From Alphaproteobacteria bacterium (lineage in GTDB: Bacteria > Pseudomonadota > Alphaproteobacteria > Thalassobaculales > Thalassobaculaceae), in contig JAJEAR010000001.1 of NCBI GenBank assembly GCA_022822665.1, forward strand, positions 1-64,000: a DNA stretch of 64,000 nt. Reading direction: 5' to 3'. Position numbers and translations under genes: made by a program. Below the pieces are notes generated by a model. It was not told the DNA's origin, did no database searches, and saw only the letters and a list, made by a program, of their open reading frames with translations. How positions within the stretch are numbered: position 1 is the first letter of the stretch; every line of letters starts with the position of its first letter. Positions 36,459 through 47,463 of this stretch are shown piece by piece.

Positions 36459-37331
36459 ATGCCTGCAGACACCGTGGTACGCGGTCTTGACCGCGAGACG
36501 CTTGACCGCGAGTACGACAACCGCCGCAAGGTTCCCGACGCCGCGGATGCGCTGGAGCGCTGGCACCGCCTCGGGGCGGATGCTCGCCGGTCGATGAGTG
36601 TTCGTCTCGACGTCCCCTACGGACCCGACGAGCGGCATCGCTACGATGTCTTTCCCGCTGCAACGCCGGGTGCACCGGTGCTCGCCTTCATTCACGGGGG
36701 GTACTGGAGGTCGCAGGACCGTACAATCGGTCATTTCCTCGCACCGTTCTACGTCGCAGCCGGCGTGACCTTCGTTGCGGTCGGCTACCGGCTCTGTCCC
36801 GGTGTCACCCTGGCGGAACTTGTCGGAGACGTGCGGCGTGCGATCGACCGGATCAATGTCAGGGAACAGGAACCGGGATCGCGTGGCCTGTTCGTGGCCG
36901 GCCACTCGGCGGGGGGCCACCTGGCGGCGCTGATGTGCGGTCCGGGCGGTCCCGGGCGCGAAGTGGTCCGGGGCGGGTGTTCGATCAGCGGTCTGCACGA
37001 CCTTGAACCGATCCGTCTCGGCGGGCTCAACGACAGTCTCGGGTTCACTGCCGCGGACTGCGTCGAGCTCAGTCCGCTGGCCCTGGTACGCGACCGGGCC
37101 CATGCGGGCTCGGACCTGCCGCCGCTGATCGTGGCGGTCGGCAGCGAGGAAGGGCGCGAGTACCACTACCAGCGCGACGCGCTGGTCGACGCCCTGCGGG
37201 CGGCAGGCCAGCCGGTGAGCGTGGTCGAGGCTGCCGGCGCCAACCATTTCACGGCGTGCGAGGCCCTCGCCGACCCGGCGCACGCGCTGTCGGACGCGAT
37301 GCTGCGTCTGATCCTCTCCCCGGCGTTCTGA
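36459..37331 (+). CDS. Alpha/beta hydrolase, kynurenine-formamidase-like
   Basis: A 290-residue hydrolase. FIHGGYWRSQD is the oxyanion-hole HGGxW motif typical of arylformamidase/BD-FAE-type esterases. GHSAGGH holds the nucleophilic Ser, and AGANHFTACE near the C-terminus supplies the catalytic His. Substrate not decidable from sequence; no kynurenine pathway genes are nearby. GGAGGAG lies before ATG 36459. The next gene starts two bases after its stop, so they may be co-transcribed. Confidence 0.75.
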   Translation: MPADTVVRGLDRETLDREYDNRRKVPDAADALERWHRLGADARRSMSVRLDVPYGPDERHRYDVFPAATPGAPVLAFIHGGYWRSQDRTIGHFLAPFYVAAGVTFVAVGYRLCPGVTLAELVGDVRRAIDRINVREQEPGSRGLFVAGHSAGGHLAALMCGPGGPGREVVRGGCSISGLHDLEPIRLGGLNDSLGFTAADCVELSPLALVRDRAHAGSDLPPLIVAVGSEEGREYHYQRDALVDALRAAGQPVSVVEAAGANHFTACEALADPAHALSDAMLRLILSPAF

Positions 37332-37333
37332 CG

Positions 37334-38011
37334 ATGGCCGGCTCGCATGCGGGCGCGCTGCGCATCCTGCTGGCGAGCCGCGACGCGACGCTGCAGGCAT
37401 TGCTGCTCGAGCAGTTTCATGCCTACGGCGACCACGAGCTGGCCGTGAGCGCGACGGGCACGGGGCTCGCGGCCGCCGCGGAACAGCGCTGCGATCTGGT
37501 GCTGGTCGATGATGACCTCGACGACATGGACGGGTCCGAGCTGTGCCGGGAATTGCGCCGCCGCGAGATCCCGGTGATCGCGCTCGTCGGCAGCGAGGTC
37601 GACGCACGCGGCATGCGCGGGCACGGTGCCGCTGACGCGGTCGTGAAACCGTTCAGGTTCGACGATCTCGACGCGCGGATCGAGGACCTGCTTGCGGCCG
37701 ACACACGTAGCGCGATCCGGATTGGCGGCTACAGCTTCGCTCCCGGCCTGAAGGCGCTGTTTGCCATCGGGTCCGGCAAGAGGGTGCCGCTGACCGAGAA
37801 GGAAACCCGGATCCTGCACTACCTCTACCGTGCACGCGGCGAACCGGTCAGTCGCGAGACCCTGCTTGCCGAGGTCTGGGAGCACACCGCGCAACTCGAG
37901 ACCCACACGCTGGAAACACATATCTACCGGTTGCGCCGCAAGATCGAGACCAACCCCGACCGGCCGAAGGTCCTGGTGACGGGACCGGGCGGGTACAGCC
38001 TGGTGCCCTGA
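37334..38011 (+). CDS. OmpR-type response regulator with degenerate acidic pocket
   Basis: A 225-residue protein with an N-terminal receiver domain and a C-terminal winged helix (KETRILHYLYRARGEPVSRE; HIYRLRRKIETNPDRPKVL). The phospho-acceptor is likely Asp59 in LVLVDDDLDDMDG and the conserved Lys is in VVKPFRF. The acidic pair after strand 1 that binds magnesium is missing (ILLASRDA instead of a VDDD-type sequence). No histidine kinase is adjacent. So phosphorylation may be weak or absent, and the protein an orphan or atypical regulator. Confidence 0.8.
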   Translation: MAGSHAGALRILLASRDATLQALLLEQFHAYGDHELAVSATGTGLAAAAEQRCDLVLVDDDLDDMDGSELCRELRRREIPVIALVGSEVDARGMRGHGAADAVVKPFRFDDLDARIEDLLAADTRSAIRIGGYSFAPGLKALFAIGSGKRVPLTEKETRILHYLYRARGEPVSRETLLAEVWEHTAQLETHTLETHIYRLRRKIETNPDRPKVLVTGPGGYSLVP

Positions 38012-38101
38012 CCGGCACGGGGAACTTGACGCCACCGACCGGCGCAGGAAACCTTGCCGGCATACCGGAGTCGCACGGAAGGTCGTGAACGGGAATCGCC
38101 A

Positions 38102-38917
38102 GTGTCGGATCACACCGACTTCTACGTGAAGTTCTGGGGCGTGCGCGGCAGCACCGCCTGCCCCGGCTCCGATCACCTGCGCTACGGCGGCAACACAGCC
38201 TGTCTCGAGATCCGTTGCGGCGAGCGCCTGTTGATCCTGGATGCCGGTACCGGCATCCGGCAGCTCGGCGCACAGCAGCCCCGGTCGGCCGAGATCCTGT
38301 TCACCCACGGACACATCGACCACATCTGCGGCATGCCCTTCTTCGCGCCGGCCTACCAGCCAGGCAACCGGTTCCGGGTCTGGTCGGCGGAGAACCGCGC
38401 GGAGGTGGCGCTTGCTGCCCTGATGTCGTCGCCGCTCTTCCCGGTGTCGCCGGAGATGTTCGGCGCCGAGATCGAGTTCAAGGGGTTCGACCCCGGGGCG
38501 ACGGTGGAGCCCGGTCCCGGCATCGTGGTTGCAACCGCGCCGCTGAACCATCCGCAGGAAGCGGTCGGCTACCGGGTTTCCCACGCCGGACGGTCGATCT
38601 GCTACGTGACCGACACCGAACACCGGGTCGGAGAGCCCGATGCCCGGGTGCTGGAGCTGATCGCCGGAGCGGACCTCGTGATCTACGACAGCACCTATAC
38701 CGACGAGGAATACCCGGACCACGTGGGATGGGGCCACTCGACGTGGCAGGAGGGGGTCAGGCTGTGCGAGGCGGCAGGTGCCGGTCACCTGGTCCTGTTT
38801 CACCATGATCCGTCCCGCAACGATGCCGCGCTCGATGCGATCGGCGCCGAGGCCCACAGCCGGCGACCGGGAACCGTGGTCGCCCGCGAGGGCATGGTCC
38901 TGGTGCCGGGTGCCTGA
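38102..38917 (+). CDS. MBL-fold metallohydrolase
   Basis: A 271-residue metallo-beta-lactamase-fold enzyme. The metal motif HxHxDH is FTHGHIDHICGMPFF. Further ligands are in TAPLNHPQEAVGY, ICYVTDTEH and LFHHDPSRND. The N-terminus FWGVRGSTACPGSDHLRYGG is typical of a group of cyclic-nucleotide-phosphodiesterase-like or RNase Z-related proteins. GTG 38102 is chosen since no ATG lies near the conserved start. Exact substrate unknown. Confidence 0.8.
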   Translation: MSDHTDFYVKFWGVRGSTACPGSDHLRYGGNTACLEIRCGERLLILDAGTGIRQLGAQQPRSAEILFTHGHIDHICGMPFFAPAYQPGNRFRVWSAENRAEVALAALMSSPLFPVSPEMFGAEIEFKGFDPGATVEPGPGIVVATAPLNHPQEAVGYRVSHAGRSICYVTDTEHRVGEPDARVLELIAGADLVIYDSTYTDEEYPDHVGWGHSTWQEGVRLCEAAGAGHLVLFHHDPSRNDAALDAIGAEAHSRRPGTVVAREGMVLVPGA

Positions 38918-38922
38918 CGACG

Positions 38923-39753
38923 GTGCGTTTGCGGACTGTCCGCGACGGGCTGTACACGGTGCTGGGAATAGCCCGGCGCGGGTATTTCATCCCCCATCGT
39001 CACGCCGCGAGGCTGGCGCCGGACCGGCGGCCCTACCGCTGGATCGAAGAGCGGTTCGAGGGCTGTCGCGAGGGCGAGTTTGCCCGCGTACTCGAGGCTG
39101 TCGCCGGCTTCCGTGACGAACTGGAGGCCATCGGCGGACCGCCGCCGGAGCCACGCTGGCAGCAGGACTGGTTCCCGGGACTGGATGCGGCGGTGCTCTA
39201 CACCCTCGTGCGCAGCCGCAGGCCGCGGCGCGTGTTCGAGATCGGGTCCGGCCACTCGACCCGGTTCCTGGTCAGGGCGATCCGGGACGAGGCGATAGCG
39301 GTCGAAATCACCTGTTGTGATCCCGCACCGCGCGCCGATATCGCCTCGCTGCCGCTCAGGCTGATCCGTACGCCGGTCCAGCAGCTTGCCGACGCCGACA
39401 TCCCCGAACTCGGCCCCGGTGACATGATGCTGGTCGACTCGAGCCACCTGCTGTTTCCGGGAAGCGACGTGGACTGGGTGCTGAACCGGTTGCTGCCATC
39501 CCTGCCCTCCGGGGTGCTGATGCAGTTCCACGACATGTTCCTGCCTGACCCCTACCCGGAAGACTGGAGCTGGCGCGGCTATGCCGAGCAGCAGGCGATC
39601 GCGGTGCTGCTGCAGTCAGGCCGAGTGCGGCCGCTGTTCTCCAGCCACTACGTGCGGACCCGCGGAACCGGCATGCTCGATGCTGTCGGACTGTCCCGGT
39701 TTCCCGATGCGTACGGTGCGCCGGAATCCAGCCTGTGGCTCGAACTGGCATGA
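38923..39753 (+). CDS. Class I SAM-dependent methyltransferase-like protein
   Basis: A 276-residue protein with a motif I of VFEIGSGHSTRFLVRA and later GDMMLVDSSHLLFPGSDVD, the pattern of the Methyltransf_24-type domains often found in glycan or polysaccharide loci. GTG start five bases after the MBL gene stop. No polysaccharide genes are nearby. The C-terminus SSLWLEL is typical for this group. Substrate unknown. Confidence 0.7.
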   Translation: MRLRTVRDGLYTVLGIARRGYFIPHRHAARLAPDRRPYRWIEERFEGCREGEFARVLEAVAGFRDELEAIGGPPPEPRWQQDWFPGLDAAVLYTLVRSRRPRRVFEIGSGHSTRFLVRAIRDEAIAVEITCCDPAPRADIASLPLRLIRTPVQQLADADIPELGPGDMMLVDSSHLLFPGSDVDWVLNRLLPSLPSGVLMQFHDMFLPDPYPEDWSWRGYAEQQAIAVLLQSGRVRPLFSSHYVRTRGTGMLDAVGLSRFPDAYGAPESSLWLELA

Positions 39754-39758
39754 CCGCC

Positions 39759-39832
39759 TGGCTGGGGCGGCAGGGATCGAACCTGCGATCGCGGGATCAA
39801 AACCCGCTGCCTTACCGCTTGGCTACGCCCCA
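39759..39832 (-). tRNA. tRNA-Gln (UUG)
   Basis: Minus-strand cloverleaf: acceptor TGGGGCG pairs with CGCCCCA, D-arm region TAGCCAAGCGGTAAGGC, anticodon stem GCGGG/CCCGC around loop TTTTGAT giving anticodon TTG, and T-arm GCAGGTTCGATCCCTGC. The discriminator G is followed by an encoded CCA (39759-39761). Confidence 0.92.
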
Positions 39833-40163
39833 GCACCGGAGCGCGAGACTAGCTACAACCCGGCCCGGCCGCAACATGCGCCGGACCCGCAGACCGGCAC
39901 GCCGCCGGCCGGTTCGGGCAGCCCGTGCCGGGTGAATGGCGGCGTCGTTCCTGTGCAAGCGGCGAGCCGATCCCTGTTCCGGCCGCACTCGCGCCGGGCG
40001 AGTGGACGTCCCGGCGGCGCCACTACGAGGTTGGCCCCGACAGGCCTGCTGCGCTTTCCGGCGCGAGCGGCAGAAGAGACCGATCGGGGACAGCGTGACT
40101 GCCATCAGGGTATCCCGGTGAGTGGATTGACGCTCGGCGTGCGAAATTCCTAGAGTCCGCACC
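39833..40163. other. Spacer between tRNA-Gln and hrcA
   Basis: About 330 bases, divergent promoters expected. No CIRCE-type inverted repeat (TTAGCACTC...GAGTGCTAA) is seen upstream of hrcA, and no gene is supportable. Confidence 0.4.
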
Positions 40164-41213
40164 ATGGACCATACCGGCATTCTCAGCCTCAGCCAGCGCT
40201 CGCGCGAGGTCTTCCGGCACATCGTCGACAGTTTCGTCGAGACCGGGGAGCCGATCGGGTCCCGCACGCTGTCGCGACGGATGGGACAGGGGTTGTCACC
40301 GGCCACCGTGCGCAACGTCATGGCCGATCTCGAGGAAGCGGGACTGCTGTTCGCGCCGCACGTGTCCGCTGGCCGGCTTCCGACCGATCTCGGACTGCGG
40401 ATCTTCGTCGACGCCCTGCTCGAGATCGGTGGCGACCTGACGCGGGAGGAGCGCGAGAGCATTGACGGAAAGTGTGCGGCCACGGGACGCAGCTTCTCCG
40501 AGGTCATGGAGGAGACCGGTGCCGCACTTGCGGGTCTGACCGAATGTGCGGGACTGGTGATCTCGCCCAAGACCGATGCGCCGCTGCGCCAGATCGAGTT
40601 CCTGGCGCTGAATGGCGGCAAGGCCCTGGTGGTAATGGTGACCGACGGGGGAATGGTGGAGAACCGGGTGATCGACCTGCCCGCGGGCCTGCCACCGTCG
40701 GCCCTCGCGCAGGCGGCCAACTACATCAATTCCCACCTGGCGAACGCGACGATGCAGGAGGCCCGCTTCCGGATCCAGACCGAGATCGCCGAACACCGCA
40801 CCGAGCTTGATGCCCTGACCGGCAAGCTGGTGAGCGAAGGGATCGCGTTGTGGGCTGGCGGCGCTCCCGGGGGATCGCTGATCCTGCGCGGCCAGTCCAA
40901 GCTGCTGAATGACGTGCATGCGCTCGAGGACCTCGAACGCATCCGGCAGCTGTTCGAGACCCTGGAACGCCGTGAAAACCTGCTGCAGCTGCTTGAGGCG
41001 ACCGGGGACGCGGACGGGGTGCAGATCTTCATCGGCTCGGAGAACATGCTGTTCCGCAACTCGGGCTGCTCGATGATTATCGCGCCCTACCACGACCAGA
41101 ACCGGCGGGTCGTGGGCGCACTCGGGGTCATCGGGCCGACCCGGATGAACTATGCCCGCATCATTCCGATGGTTGATTACACCTCGAAACTGCTGGGCCG
41201 GCTTCTGGACTGA
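40164..41213 (+). CDS. hrcA: Heat-inducible transcription repressor HrcA
   Basis: A 349-residue repressor of heat-shock genes that binds CIRCE operators and is folded by GroE. N-terminal winged helix: EVFRHIVDSFVETGEPIGSR, SPATVRNVMADLEEAGLL, HVSAGRLPTDLGLR. Central and C-terminal parts contain SEVMEETGAALAGLT and the closing RMNYARIIPMVDYTSKLL. All landmarks are normal. It converges on dnaJ, with 20 bases between the stops. groESL is not in the window. Confidence 0.95.
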   Translation: MDHTGILSLSQRSREVFRHIVDSFVETGEPIGSRTLSRRMGQGLSPATVRNVMADLEEAGLLFAPHVSAGRLPTDLGLRIFVDALLEIGGDLTREERESIDGKCAATGRSFSEVMEETGAALAGLTECAGLVISPKTDAPLRQIEFLALNGGKALVVMVTDGGMVENRVIDLPAGLPPSALAQAANYINSHLANATMQEARFRIQTEIAEHRTELDALTGKLVSEGIALWAGGAPGGSLILRGQSKLLNDVHALEDLERIRQLFETLERRENLLQLLEATGDADGVQIFIGSENMLFRNSGCSMIIAPYHDQNRRVVGALGVIGPTRMNYARIIPMVDYTSKLLGRLLD

Positions 41214-41233
41214 GCCGGCCTGGGAGTTCCCGT

Positions 41234-42361
41234 TCAGTCGCGAAGGTCTTCCCAGATCGACTTCCAGCGGTCGAAGAATCCGGCCGACTTCGGGCTGGTC
41301 GACTTGCTCTGGTCGCGGGAGAACTGCTCGAGCAGCTGCTTCTGGTGCTGGGTCAGGTTGACCGGGGTCTCGACCACGACGTCGACATGAAAGTCGCCGC
41401 GAACCGACGAGCGCAGCTGGCTCATGCCCTTGCCGCGCAGACGGTACCGGGTTCCGGTCTGGGTTCCCGGAGCGATGGTGACGCGGACCGGCGGCCCGTC
41501 CAGGGTCGGAACCTCGATGGCTCCGCCGAGCGCCGCCGTGGTCATGGATACAGGGACCTCGCAGAAGACGGTGGAACCGTCGCGCCGGAAGAAGGGATGC
41601 TCGTCGATCGACAGGAAGATGTAGAGATCTCCCGGTGGCGCACCCCGTACGCCGGCCTCGCCCTCACCCGACAGCCTGATGCGCGTTCCGTCCTCCACAC
41701 CGGCCGGAATGGTAACCGAGAGCGAGCGGTTTTTCCTGATCCGGCCGCTGCCGTGGCAGCTCTCGCACGGATTCTCGATCACCATCCCCTGGCCGCCGCA
41801 GGCGGCGCAGGTGCGCTCGACGGTGAAGAACCCCTGTTGTGCCCGCACCCGGCCGCGTCCGCGACAGGTGCTGCATGTGACCGGGTGCGAACCCGGCTGC
41901 GCTCCGCTGCCCGAACAGGCCTCGCACGTGATGCTGCCGGGGATGGAGACATTCGCCTTGCGACCGCGGAATGCCTCCTCGAGCGTGATCGACATGTCGA
42001 ACCGCAGGTCGGCCCCGCGCTGGCTGGCCGATCCGCCGCGACGTCCGCCCATGAAATCGCCGAAGACCTCGTCGAAGATATCGGCGAACCCGGCCCCGGC
42101 GAACCCGGCTCCGGCCGGTCCCGCGCCCATCCCGCCTTCGAAGGCATCGTGACCGAACCGGTCATAGGCCGCCCGCTTTTGCGGATCCTTCAGGACGTCG
42201 TAGGCCTCGTTGATGCCCTTGAACCGCTGTTCGGCAGTGGTGTCGTCGGGATTGCGGTCAGGATGAAAGCGCAGGGCCAGCTTGCGGTAGGCCGACTTCA
42301 GAGTGGCATCGTCGGCATTCCGGTCGACACCCAGCGTTTCGTAGTAGTCCTGTCGTGCCAT
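41234..42361 (-). CDS. dnaJ: Chaperone DnaJ
   Basis: Hsp40 co-chaperone of DnaK, about 375 residues. J domain with the HPD triad ([13 protein letters not shown]), Gly-rich region ([16 protein letters not shown]), and a zinc-binding domain with four CxxCxGxG-type repeats ([42 protein letters not shown]). The C-terminal peptide-binding domain is intact. ATG 42361 gives the usual [12 protein letters not shown] start. Downstream of dnaK on the same strand with about 100 bases between, so the pair is an operon. Confidence 0.97.
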   Translation of the reverse strand: MARQDYYETLGVDRNADDATLKSAYRKLALRFHPDRNPDDTTAEQRFKGINEAYDVLKDPQKRAAYDRFGHDAFEGGMGAGPAGAGFAGAGFADIFDEVFGDFMGGRRGGSASQRGADLRFDMSITLEEAFRGRKANVSIPGSITCEACSGSGAQPGSHPVTCSTCRGRGRVRAQQGFFTVERTCAACGGQGMVIENPCESCHGSGRIRKNRSLSVTIPAGVEDGTRIRLSGEGEAGVRGAPPGDLYIFLSIDEHPFFRRDGSTVFCEVPVSMTTAALGGAIEVPTLDGPPVRVTIAPGTQTGTRYRLRGKGMSQLRSSVRGDFHVDVVVETPVNLTQHQKQLLEQFSRDQSKSTSPKSAGFFDRWKSIWEDLRD

Positions 42362-42463
42362 GTCAGCTGCCACCCCTGCGCAGGCGGGTCTGGCTGCGCG
42401 TCAGCGGGCGGGGAGCCCGTACCCGGTCGCGCTCCCCATCCCGCAATACGATGGAATATCCGG

Positions 42464-44386
<1,923 letters not shown>

Positions 44387-44475
44387 TGAAGCCTCTCGCC
44401 TGCGGCAAACGCACACGGCCCCTCAGGGCACCGCGAACGTTCCCGTCTTGTCAGTGTTCGATGAATCTGGAATGG

Positions 44476-44504
44476 ATATGGTTGTTGTCGGAAACGGCTT
44501 CAAG
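44476..44504 (-). promoter_or_regulatory. Possible heat-shock (sigma32-type) promoter for dnaK
   Basis: On the minus strand CTTGAA (44499-44504) is followed after 17 bases by CCATAT (44476-44481), about 90 bases before the dnaK start. The boxes resemble RpoH promoters, but the spacing is slightly long for the alphaproteobacterial consensus. Confidence 0.35.
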
Positions 44505-44584
44505 CCTCCGGTTGCACAAAATTGTGAACCGCACGGGCATGCCGGCCGCCTCGGCTTGCCCGCCGTCACGGGAGCTCCCGCGCC

Positions 44585-45589
44585 GTGATCATTTCCGCGA
44601 GTTACCGCTGCGACATTCCCGCCTTCTACTCGCGCTGGTTTTCGAACCGGCTCGATGCCGGGTGGTGCGAGGTCCGCAATCCATGGTCGGGGAAGATTTC
44701 CCGGCTGGCGCTCGACGCCCGGGCGGTGACCGGATTCGTGTTCTGGACGCGCCGCGCGGCACCGTTCATGGCGGTCCTGCAGCGGTTGCGGGACAGGGGC
44801 ACGCCGTTCGTCGTCCAGTTCACCATCACCGGCTATCCGCGTGACCTCGAGCCGGGCGTCGTCGAGTGGCGTCGCGCCGTCGATGACCTGCACGAGATCG
44901 CGAACCGGTTCGGTCCCCGCGTGCCGGTGTGGCGCTACGACCCGGTGATCGAGACCGCACGGACACCGGCGGCGTTTCACGTCGAGCAGGTGTCGATGCT
45001 GTCCGAGCGGCTGACCGGGGCCAGCGATGAGGTGGTGCTGTCGTTCGCCCACATCTATGCCAAGACCAGGCGGTCGCTGGAGCGGCTGGTTCCAGAGTGG
45101 CGTGACCCGCCGGCGCACGAAAAGCGGGCACTGCTCCGGCGTCTCGGCCAGGTCGCGAGCACAAACGGTCTGCGACCCACGGTCTGCGCCCAGCCGGATC
45201 TCGTCACCTCGCCGCTCGTGCCCGCGGCGTGTATCGACGCCGACCGGCTTGCCGCCGTCGCAGGCCGGCCGGTGCGGGTGCGCCAGAAGGGCAACCGGCC
45301 CGGATGCCTGTGTGCGGAATCACGCGATATCGGGGCCTATGACAGTTGCATCCAGGGTTGTGTCTATTGCTACGCGGTCCGTTCCCGGGCCGCGGCGCGC
45401 CGTCGCATGCAGCGGCACGACCCGGAGTGTCCGGTGCTGATCCCGCAACCGGGTCAGCCGTCCGCGTCTTCGCCCGCCGTATCTTCCTCTTCCCCCGGCG
45501 TTTCCTCCCCGGTCGCCTCTGCCGGCGGGGGAGGATCCTTGGCGACGCCGACCATCGCGGCCCGCAGCAGCCGATCGCCCAGGACGTAA
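44585..45589 (+). CDS. DUF1848 family protein
   Basis: Protein of the DUF1848 family, up to 334 residues from GTG 44585 (MIISASYRCDIPAFYSRWF). It has VFWTRRAAPFMAVLQRL and the cysteine motif CIQGCVYCYAVRS, with CLCAESRD just before, the pattern that suggests an iron-sulfur cluster as in radical-SAM-like proteins. Function in the family is unknown. The recognisable part ends near residue 290; the last part, rich in Ser and Pro, lies antisense over the grpE end, with about 136 bases of overlap. Confidence 0.8.
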   Translation: MIISASYRCDIPAFYSRWFSNRLDAGWCEVRNPWSGKISRLALDARAVTGFVFWTRRAAPFMAVLQRLRDRGTPFVVQFTITGYPRDLEPGVVEWRRAVDDLHEIANRFGPRVPVWRYDPVIETARTPAAFHVEQVSMLSERLTGASDEVVLSFAHIYAKTRRSLERLVPEWRDPPAHEKRALLRRLGQVASTNGLRPTVCAQPDLVTSPLVPAACIDADRLAAVAGRPVRVRQKGNRPGCLCAESRDIGAYDSCIQGCVYCYAVRSRAAARRRMQRHDPECPVLIPQPGQPSASSPAVSSSSPGVSSPVASAGGGGSLATPTIAARSSRSPRT

Positions 45590-46179
45590 CCCGGCTGCAG
45601 CACCTGGACGACGGTTCCCGCCTCCTGGCCCGAGTCGGCGACCTCGAACATGGCCTGGTGCAGGTTGTAGTCGAACTTCTCGCCGGCGGGATCCACGCGA
45701 CTGATGCCGTTCTTCTCCATGGCGGCAAGCAGGTCGCGTTCGGTCATTTCGACCCCGACCACCATGTTGCGGACCCACTCGTCCGCATCCTCCAGGTTGT
45801 CAGGTGTCGACTCCAGTGCGCGGCGCAGGTTGTCGGCGGTACTCAGCAGGTCGCGCGCAAAGGCCGCAATGCCGAACCTGCGGGTCTGTTCCTTCTCCCG
45901 TTCGGTTCGCTTGCGCAGGTTCTCCTGCTCGGCAACGGCGCGCAACAACTGGTCCCTGAGCGCCAGGACCTGGGATGCCAGTTCGGCCTCCCTGTCGACT
46001 TCCGGCTCCTGGACCTCCACATCGGCGGCGTCCGCCTCAGCGGTGTCCGGGTCGACCTCGGGATCCGATGACGCGGGCCCGGCTTCTTCGTCCCCGGCGG
46101 GATCAACCGTCTCGTCGGCCTCCTCCGGGACCGGCTGGTCGACCTGGCCGGGTTCTTCCTCTTCGTGACTCCTGGACAT
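45454..46179 (-). CDS. grpE: Nucleotide exchange factor GrpE
   Basis: Exchange factor for DnaK, about 241 residues. A long acidic N-terminus (EEEEPGQVDQPVPEEADE) is followed by a coiled coil (ALRDQLLRAVAEQENLRKR) and the conserved beta-rich end (GISRVDPAGEKFDYNLHQAM; VVQVLQPGYVLGDRLLRAA). The C-terminus is again very acidic, which is unusual in extent. ATG 46179 (MSRSHEEEE) is chosen; the upstream frame is not conserved. Its 3' end overlaps the tail of the convergent DUF1848 gene. Confidence 0.95.
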   Translation of the reverse strand: MSRSHEEEEPGQVDQPVPEEADETVDPAGDEEAGPASSDPEVDPDTAEADAADVEVQEPEVDREAELASQVLALRDQLLRAVAEQENLRKRTEREKEQTRRFGIAAFARDLLSTADNLRRALESTPDNLEDADEWVRNMVVGVEMTERDLLAAMEKNGISRVDPAGEKFDYNLHQAMFEVADSGQEAGTVVQVLQPGYVLGDRLLRAAMVGVAKDPPPPAEATGEETPGEEEDTAGEDADG

Positions 46180-46411
46180 GGTTCCTTCTGCCGCTTGCCT
46201 GTGCCTGACAGTCACACATGTAGGGGGTTGCCGGAAATTTGCAATCGCGCCGTTTCCGAACCCGGCCGGCATGCGGGCGTTTTCCGGTCGGCTCACAGCC
46301 GTCGTCGTCAGTTCGGCCCGCCGGCACCGGGGCGTACGGGCCGGCTGATTGTCCGCGATGCTGCGGTGCGGTAGCATGTGGTGCCGGGACTCCTTACGGG
46401 AATGGCAGCTC

Positions 46412-46735
46412 ATGGTCGGCGGATCACGCATCGGCAGCATCGTCACAGCGATCGTCACCACGCCGGTCACTCTCGCGGTGATCCTCTTTGCGGTGTCCAA
46501 TCGCCACCCGGCCGAACTGCGACTGTGGCCCCTGGCCGGATCGGCAGAGGTTCCCCTCTACCTCGTGGGGCTTGCGACCATGCTGATCGGGTTCCTGTTC
46601 GGAGCCGCCGTGGCCTGGTTGGGTGCCGGAACGGCCCGCGCCCGCGCCCGGACGGCGGAACGGGATCTGCGCGCGCTGCGGACCAGTCTGCCTGCTGCCG
46701 GGCCGGACGGCGGCAGGACACGTGGTGCGGGCTGA
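46412..46735 (+). CDS. LapA-domain (DUF1049) membrane protein
   Basis: A 107-residue protein with two transmembrane helices (about IGSIVTAIVTTPVTLAVIL and LYLVGLATMLIGFLFGAAV) and a short basic cytoplasmic tail (ARARARTAERDLRAL). This matches the LapA/DUF1049 layout, where the protein assists lipopolysaccharide assembly. In alphaproteobacteria it commonly sits between ihfB and pyrF/trpF, and here it precedes trpF directly. ATG 46412 begins MVGGSRIGS. Confidence 0.75.
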   Translation: MVGGSRIGSIVTAIVTTPVTLAVILFAVSNRHPAELRLWPLAGSAEVPLYLVGLATMLIGFLFGAAVAWLGAGTARARARTAERDLRALRTSLPAAGPDGGRTRGAG

Positions 46736-46740
46736 GCGTC

Positions 46741-47382
46741 ATGAGCTCCGGATTTCAGATCAAGATATGCGGATTGAACACCCCCGAGGCGGTGCTGGCG
46801 GCGCGCGGAGCGAGTCACCACGGATTCGTGTTCTACCCCCCGTCCCCGCGCTCGGTCTCGCCGCGACGCGCCGGGGAACTGGCAAGGGACGCAACCGCGC
46901 GCCGGGTTGCGGTCGTGGTCGATCCGGACGACGGGCTGGTCGAATCGATTCTCGAGTTCCTCGCCCCTGACTTCCTCCAGCTGCACGGACGCGAGACCCC
47001 CGATCGGGCCGTTGACCTCGCTGACCGCTACGGGGTCGGCATCATGAAGGCGCTGCGCGTCGCCGCTCCGGTCGACGTGCAGGCAGCCCGCATTTGGGAC
47101 GGGGCTGCCGATGCCCTGCTGTTCGATGCCCCACCGCCGGCCGACGCCACCCGGCCCGGCGGCAACGGAGCGTCGTTCGACTGGACCCTGCTCGCGGGCT
47201 TCGACAGCCCATGTCCCTGGTTCCTGTCAGGCGGACTGGATGCCGCGAGCGTGCGCGGTGCGCTCGAGACCGTGTCGCCGGACGGCGTCGACGTCTCCTC
47301 GGGCGTGGAAGATGCTCCGGGTGTGAAGAACCCGGACCGGATCAGGGCCTTCATCGCCACGGTGCACGATCACCGCGCCTGA
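46741..47382 (+). CDS. trpF: Phosphoribosylanthranilate isomerase
   Basis: Tryptophan biosynthesis, third step. 213-residue TIM barrel starting FQIKICGLNTPEAVLAA with catalytic Cys in KICG. GFVFYPPSPRSVSP, DFLQLHGRETPD, LLFDAPPPADATRPGGNG with the catalytic Asp, and GVDVSSGVEDAPGVKNPDRI are all standard. It precedes trpB and trpA on the same strand. Confidence 0.95.
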   Translation: MSSGFQIKICGLNTPEAVLAARGASHHGFVFYPPSPRSVSPRRAGELARDATARRVAVVVDPDDGLVESILEFLAPDFLQLHGRETPDRAVDLADRYGVGIMKALRVAAPVDVQAARIWDGAADALLFDAPPPADATRPGGNGASFDWTLLAGFDSPCPWFLSGGLDAASVRGALETVSPDGVDVSSGVEDAPGVKNPDRIRAFIATVHDHRA

Positions 47383-47463
47383 TCCGCCGCTGGCCGCGCT
47401 TGCGTCGCCGCCGGCACATCCGCATTATGCGCCCGACCTAGCCCCGGTGCCGACGGAGTGAGC

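Noticed and set aside
37166-38857. 563-codon minus-strand frame
   Set aside because: Antisense to the response regulator and MBL-fold genes; no family features.
40122-40163. CIRCE operator ahead of hrcA
   Set aside because: No TTAGCACTC/GAGTGCTAA-type inverted repeat is present.
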